Of a DNA stretch of 34,215 nucleotides, positions 29,552-34,215 are shown piece after piece. Where the stretch lies: NCBI GenBank assembly GCA_030430615.1, contig JAUIKV010000004.1:1-34215 (forward strand), read 5' to 3'. The notes beneath the pieces were generated by a model that searched no databases, had not been told where the DNA came from, and was given only the letters and a program-made list of their open reading frames with translations. The position numbers were made by a program, and so were the translations under genes. Every line of letters begins with the position of its first letter. Positions within the stretch are counted from its first letter, which is position 1. Source of the DNA: Bacteroidia bacterium (lineage in GTDB: Bacteria; Bacteroidota; Bacteroidia; Flavobacteriales; Flavobacteriaceae).

Positions 29552-30121
29552 TCAGTTATTTGATCCCTCGAGTTGAGGAGGATAAGCCATCATGATCTGG
29601 GTCACAAAGTCGTTGATTTTTGCCTCCTTTTTCTCAACACTTTTGCTGTAGGACAAAATGCCTGTGCCTATTCCCTGCCAGGCCAGCTCCTTTTTGCGGG
29701 CATCGATAAGGTCGATGAAAAGTGTGCCCTCTGTGGATGAAGACACGTTGGTGTAGCCCCATCCCATCCCGGGCCCGTACCAGCCGTATCCGTAACCATA
29801 ATACCAGGGATACCAACCATTGTAGTTGTTGGTGTAAACATCAATTCTCTCACGTGACTTGGTAAATATGTTGACCAGTACATCCGGGTCCTCTGAGGGA
29901 ACCATTCCCTTGCTCTGAAGCTCTCTTTCTATCACTCTTAAAATCCTTCTTTTGTCCAGATCCGAAATCTCAACCCGATCAATGCCTTTTTTGTAGAAGG
30001 CATAGGTTTTGAACTCAGAAAAATCTGCTTCCTTGTCGTAATCCGAGTACACGCTTATCGAAGAGCAGGAAACGAAGAGCAAGAGAAAAAGGGTTGCAAA
30101 AGCCGAGTAAATTTTTACCAT
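29552..30121 (-). CDS. DUF4136-like lipoprotein
   Basis: Lipobox FVSCSSISVYSDYDKEADFSEFKTYAFY...; ALAWQGIGTG-like segment ELAWQGIGTGIL; ATG at 30121. Confidence 0.8.
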   Translation of the reverse strand: MVKIYSAFATLFLLLFVSCSSISVYSDYDKEADFSEFKTYAFYKKGIDRVEISDLDKRRILRVIERELQSKGMVPSEDPDVLVNIFTKSRERIDVYTNNYNGWYPWYYGYGYGWYGPGMGWGYTNVSSSTEGTLFIDLIDARKKELAWQGIGTGILSYSKSVEKKEAKINDFVTQIMMAYPPQLEGSNN

Positions 30122-30183
30122 GGTCTGTGACTTGATTATTTTGGACGTTCCTAGATACATTATCAAGAATCGTACCATATCTG

Positions 30184-30369
<186 letters not shown>

Positions 30370-30373
30370 TTAT

Positions 30374-30718
30374 ATGGTTCTGATTATCCCCTATATCTTT
30401 CCTTCCACGTTCAATGCGCTAGCCGTATGGCCTTTTATCATTTTGAAAGAGCCGGCGCTACGATCGGATTTCATTCTGATCCATCACGAGAGAATTCACC
30501 TTAGACAGCAGCTCGAATTGCTGTGGGTATTCTTCTTCATCATCTACATGACGGAATTCCTTGCAAAAATAATCATTTACAAGCAACCAAAACTGGCATA
30601 CCGCAACATCAGCTTTGAACGAGAGGCCTATGAAAACGAATACGATCTTGACTATGCCCGAAAAAAACCACTATGGAGCTTTGTCGGATATATCTTTGAG
30701 CGACCGTTGAAACATTGA
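30374..30718 (+). CDS. Small membrane protein with HExxH motif (putative metallopeptidase-like)
   Basis: MVLIIPYIFPSTFNALAVWPFIILK...ILIHHERIHLRQQLELLWVFFFIIYMTEF...ISFEREAYENEYD; ATG at 30374 preferred over ORF-track 30329. Confidence 0.7.
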   Translation: MVLIIPYIFPSTFNALAVWPFIILKEPALRSDFILIHHERIHLRQQLELLWVFFFIIYMTEFLAKIIIYKQPKLAYRNISFEREAYENEYDLDYARKKPLWSFVGYIFERPLKH

Positions 30719-30743
30719 AAAGAAGGTGAAACATTGAAAAGAA
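30708..30743. repeat. 17-bp direct repeat with 19-bp period at a gene junction
   Basis: TGAAACATTGAAAAGAA at 30708-30724 and 30727-30743. Confidence 0.9.
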
Positions 30744-31673
30744 ATGGAGAGGAGCCGTAACCAGCAGGTGCATATGCAAGAAATCGAATCGGCGGAGGTA
30801 TCCCTTTGGATGAAAAGAGAAGATCAGCTGCACCCTCACATTTCAGGCAATAAATTCAGGAAACTCAAATACAACCTGGAGGAGGCCGTTGATCAGGGAT
30901 ACAGCACCTTACTCACCTTTGGTGGAGCTTATTCCAATCATATTTCGGCCCTCGCTTATGCAGGAAAAAAGAACGGGTTGAATACCATAGGTATAATTCG
31001 GGGAGATGAACTTGCGGTGCGGCCTGAGCTCGTGTCCGAGAATCCCACCCTGTCTTTGGCCACAAACCTGGGCATGCAGCTCGAATTTGTGTCACGCGAT
31101 CTTTACAAGTCAAGGCACAAGGAGGAGTTTATCGACCTGCTGAGGGAGCGTTTCGGTGAGTTTTATCTCGTTCCCGAAGGTGGCACCAATGCCCTGGCGA
31201 TCAAGGGTTGTGAAGAGATTCTGAAGGAGGATGACGAGATTTTTGATTATATCTGTGTCTCCGTTGGCACGGGAGGAACAATGACGGGCCTGATCAATTC
31301 TGCCGGAGTCGATCAGAGAGTTTTGGGTTTTCCGAGCCTCAAAGGCGACTTTTTAAGAGAAGAAATTGCAAAAATCGCAATACATCGGGAAAATTGGAGT
31401 TTAGTAAGTGACTATCATTTTGGCGGATATGCGAAAATCAATGAAAAATTGATTAGTTTTATCAACCAGTTTTACAGATCAACCACCATTCCTTTAGATC
31501 CGGTATACACAGGTAAAATGATGTACGGCCTTGTAGACATGATCAAAAACAAACAATTTGAAAAGAATAGCCGAATTTTGGCTATTCATACGGGAGGCCT
31601 ACAAGGCATTGACGGGATGAATCAGAAATTGACAAAAAAGAAATTGCCACTTATATGTGTGGGAGACGAATAA
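30744..31673 (+). CDS. ACC deaminase/D-cysteine desulfhydrase family PLP enzyme
   Basis: LWMKREDQLHPHISGNKFRKLKYNL (PLP Lys), LTFGGAYSNHISALAYAGK, VPEGGTNALAIKGCEEI, VSVGTGGTMTGL. Confidence 0.88.
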   Translation: MERSRNQQVHMQEIESAEVSLWMKREDQLHPHISGNKFRKLKYNLEEAVDQGYSTLLTFGGAYSNHISALAYAGKKNGLNTIGIIRGDELAVRPELVSENPTLSLATNLGMQLEFVSRDLYKSRHKEEFIDLLRERFGEFYLVPEGGTNALAIKGCEEILKEDDEIFDYICVSVGTGGTMTGLINSAGVDQRVLGFPSLKGDFLREEIAKIAIHRENWSLVSDYHFGGYAKINEKLISFINQFYRSTTIPLDPVYTGKMMYGLVDMIKNKQFEKNSRILAIHTGGLQGIDGMNQKLTKKKLPLICVGDE

Positions 31674-32551
31674 GTGTTTTTTTATTGGCTGGATTTGCAT
31701 TGATGCTCTTGGGAGCATGCGGATCGAAGAAAACAGGCAACTCAAAGAGCGACAAGAATGGTTTGACGGTCAGGGAGCGTTATCTCTATGACGAAAGTGA
31801 TCAGATCTTTTATGATTTCAGGGAAAGGAACCAGGACAAGGTCAACAATTTCACCGTAGACTACATCGGTACCTATAAGGACATTGCCATTCGAAAAATG
31901 GAAGAGTACAAAATCCCTGCAAGCATCACCCTGGCCCAGGGAATTCTGGAATCCGGCAACGGATTGTCTGAACTGGCGAAGAAATCAAACAATCATTTCG
32001 GAATTAAATGTCATTCTTCCTGGAAGGGTCAGAAAGTTTATCACGACGATGACCGACGCGGAGAATGTTTCAGAAAGTATCCTACCGCAGAGGGATCATT
32101 CAATGATCATTCCAAGTTTCTCACGAGCAGAGGACGATACGAGTTTCTCTTTGACCTGAGACGAGATGATTACAAGGCCTGGGCAAAGGGACTCAAAAAG
32201 GCAGGATATGCAACCGATCGAAAATACCCGAAGAAACTGATTTCCTTCATCGAGAATTTTGAGCTTTACAAATACGATGACCTTGTGCTTGACGACAAGG
32301 CATATAAGAAGTACGCAAAAGCCCGCGCTTTGGAGATTCCCGAGGAGAGCCAGGTAGCCGATGTCAAGACACATGAAGAGAGAGGTGGAAGGGTGGCCTA
32401 TCGAAGCATTTCGACTTACACCGTTGACAAAGGAGACACGCTTTATTCGATCGCACGAGAACACGATCTCACCGTTGATGAATTAAAGGAGCTCAATAAA
32501 TTGAACTCTAACCATTTATCGGTTGGGCAGGAGTTGATCGTCTCGGAATAA
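31655..32551 (+). CDS. Glucosaminidase (FlgJ-like) lipoprotein with C-terminal LysM
   Basis: Lipobox LLGACGSKK; IPASITLAQGILESGNGLSELAKKSNNHFGIKCHSSWKG; LysM YTVDKGDTLYSIAREHDLTVDELKELNKLNSNHLSVGQELIV. Confidence 0.92.
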   Translation: MCGRRISVFLLAGFALMLLGACGSKKTGNSKSDKNGLTVRERYLYDESDQIFYDFRERNQDKVNNFTVDYIGTYKDIAIRKMEEYKIPASITLAQGILESGNGLSELAKKSNNHFGIKCHSSWKGQKVYHDDDRRGECFRKYPTAEGSFNDHSKFLTSRGRYEFLFDLRRDDYKAWAKGLKKAGYATDRKYPKKLISFIENFELYKYDDLVLDDKAYKKYAKARALEIPEESQVADVKTHEERGGRVAYRSISTYTVDKGDTLYSIAREHDLTVDELKELNKLNSNHLSVGQELIVSE

Positions 32552-32553
32552 AA

Positions 32554-32579
32554 AAAACCGGGAGCAATGTCCCGGTTTT
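32554..32579. terminator. Bidirectional terminator
   Basis: AAAACCGGGA-gcaatg-TCCCGGTTTT between convergent genes. Confidence 0.85.
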
Positions 32580-32617
32580 ACAATCAACTCAAAATTAATC
32601 CAATCTACTCCATCCAA

Positions 32618-33064
32618 TCAACTTTCTCTTTTGTCGCTATTTCTCTTTCCGTTGCCCTTTCGGCAGGTCTGACCCCGATTTCTTTTGTTCTGATGCTCCT
32701 TCCAAGTGGCATACTGATCTTTATTTAAGATCTTCTCAACCTCTTTCTGATAGGCCATTTTATCATCCAGCATTTTCAATTGATGCTCGTAACGGGCGTC
32801 GGCGTCAGGCCGCTCATCGCCCTCGAATTGTGCCTTGAACTCTTTTCTCTTCTCGGCCTTTTTCTCGGCCCAGGATTTATTCACCTGAGTCAGTCTTTCC
32901 TGCTGATCTTCGCTGAGATCGAGGTGGAGAGCCATTTTCTTGGTTTTCAAAACCGCCTGCTGCTCAGGCGTAAATTCGCTTCTTTGATGCTGATCTCCTT
33001 TTCCGCGCTGGGCATGAAGGGATAAACTCAATCCTAAAATGATGATGAATGCTATTCTCTTCAT
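32618..33064 (-). CDS. Spy/CpxP-like LTXXQ-type periplasmic protein
   Basis: Signal peptide MKRIAFIIILGLSLSLHAQ; LDLSEDQQERLTQVNKSWAEKKAEKRKEF; basic Arg/Lys-rich tail. Confidence 0.65.
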   Translation of the reverse strand: MKRIAFIIILGLSLSLHAQRGKGDQHQRSEFTPEQQAVLKTKKMALHLDLSEDQQERLTQVNKSWAEKKAEKRKEFKAQFEGDERPDADARYEHQLKMLDDKMAYQKEVEKILNKDQYATWKEHQNKRNRGQTCRKGNGKRNSDKRES

Positions 33065-33238
33065 GTTTTCAATTTTTTTCATTTTGTTTTATTTGTTTGC
33101 CCTTTTGACTGCCATGGTTGAATTGGGTTTAACACCGAAGTTGTAAAAAAAGTGTTAAAATTTCGAGACCATATCGAATTGCAGAAAAGACCGAATCAGT
33201 ACCTTTAGTCTTTACAAAGTCTTATCTAATTTTCGGAT

Positions 33239-34215
33239 ATGAAATTTTTATTGAGAACAGCATCCCTTATCGCATTCGGACTTCTTCTATCATGTTCCAG
33301 ACAAAGCGATCAAAAGCTTGAGGCCGAAACTGTAGCCCAAAGACCCAATATCCTGTTCATCATGTCGGATGACCATGCCTATCAGGCTATAAGCGCATAT
33401 GGGAGTGAATTGCTGCAAACCCCAAATATTGATCGACTCGCTGACGAAGGGCTTCTCTTTACCAATGCCTGCGTCTCCAATTCCATTTGCGCACCTTCGC
33501 GTGCCACGATTCTGACGGGCAAGCACACCCACATCAACGGGAAAATTGACAACCTGATGCCTTTTGACACCACACAGGTCACTTTTCCCCAGCTCTTTCA
33601 AAAAGCGGGATATCAGACGGCCATGTTCGGAAAGCTGCATTTCGGAAACAATCCCAAAGGCGTGGATGACTTTATGATACTGCCCGGTCAGGGAAACTAC
33701 ATCAATCCGAAGCTTATCGGATCCAAAGGTGATACGATCATCACGGGATACGTGACAGATATCATCACGGACCTGACTTTGAACTGGCTTGATGAAAAAC
33801 GGGACAAGAACAAGCCTTTTATGATGATGTACCTGCACAAGGCGCCACACAGGCCCTGGTGGCCCAGCCCTGAAAAGTTTGCCGAATTCACCCGAAAGAC
33901 ATTTCCTGAACCAACGACTCTTTTTGATGATTACAGCAACCGCGGAACAGCGGCAAAAACGGCAGAAATGAACCTGCTGACTCATATGATGTACAATCAT
34001 GACAGCAAAGTGCGACCGGAAACCCTTGAGGCCATGGGGGGAGTTACGCCAGCTGTGGAGGAATATCCCAATGGGTTTTACGGACCTTATAACCGTGCCA
34101 ATGATGCGCAGAAGGCCCTGTACGACCCCATCCTGGATTCGATCAACGAGGATTTTCGAAGGCGATGGCCCGGAATGACTGACCAGGAAAAGATGAGATG
34201 GAAGTATCAGAGATA
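33239..34215 (+). CDS. Sulfatase (lipoprotein), 3' truncated by window edge
   Basis: Manual translation: MKFLLRTASLIAFGLLLSCSRQSDQ...RPNILFIMSDDHAYQAISAYG...SNSICAPSRATILTGKHTHINGKIDN...AMFGKLHFGN; CxPSR sulfatase signature. Absent from the ORF track because no stop lies in the window. Confidence 0.92.
   Translation, partial: MKFLLRTASLIAFGLLLSCSRQSDQKLEAETVAQRPNILFIMSDDHAYQAISAYGSELLQTPNIDRLADEGLLFTNACVSNSICAPSRATILTGKHTHINGKIDNLMPFDTTQVTFPQLFQKAGYQTAMFGKLHFGNNPKGVDDFMILPGQGNYINPKLIGSKGDTIITGYVTDIITDLTLNWLDEKRDKNKPFMMMYLHKAPHRPWWPSPEKFAEFTRKTFPEPTTLFDDYSNRGTAAKTAEMNLLTHMMYNHDSKVRPETLEAMGGVTPAVEEYPNGFYGPYNRANDAQKALYDPILDSINEDFRRRWPGMTDQEKMRWKYQR

Overview
The window is a chromosomal segment from a Bacteroidetes (Flavobacteriia-like) bacterium. 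Evidence: an rpoC 3' part, a gldKLMN (T9SS/gliding) cluster, TAnnTTTG-type -7 promoter boxes and no obvious Shine-Dalgarno usage. From left to right it holds: rpoC (5' truncated) + terminator; DUF3467 gene; biotin operon bioF-bioD-bioA-ketoacyl synthase, then bioB behind its own promoter; a decayed gene fossil on the minus strand; DUF2461 and DUF962 genes; a decapitated peroxiredoxin remnant; minus-strand groEL/groES and the operon miaB - sigma54 activator - lptE - hypothetical - secG; topA; an arginase-fold protein with degenerate metal ligands; gldK-gldL-gldM-gldN; FAD oxidoreductase; DUF983; ABC-F ATPase; DUF4136 lipoprotein; a 52-aa Cys-rich DUF5522-like gene and a small HExxH membrane protein, both outside or poorly placed in the ORF track; PLP desulfhydrase/ACC deaminase-like; glucosaminidase+LysM lipoprotein; LTXXQ/Spy-like protein; and a sulfatase running off the right edge, also absent from the ORF track. 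No tRNA, rRNA, CRISPR, transposase or phage gene was recognised. The observations I rate highest are the arginase-like probable pseudoenzyme fixed between topA and the T9SS core genes, and the ketoacyl synthase embedded in a biotin operon that lacks local bioC/bioH. Next come a gene-decay zone flanking DUF2461/DUF962, a 20-bp tandem duplication that creates a mini-ORF overlapping the lptE start codon, and a minimal HExxH membrane protein divergent from a tiny Cys-rich protein.
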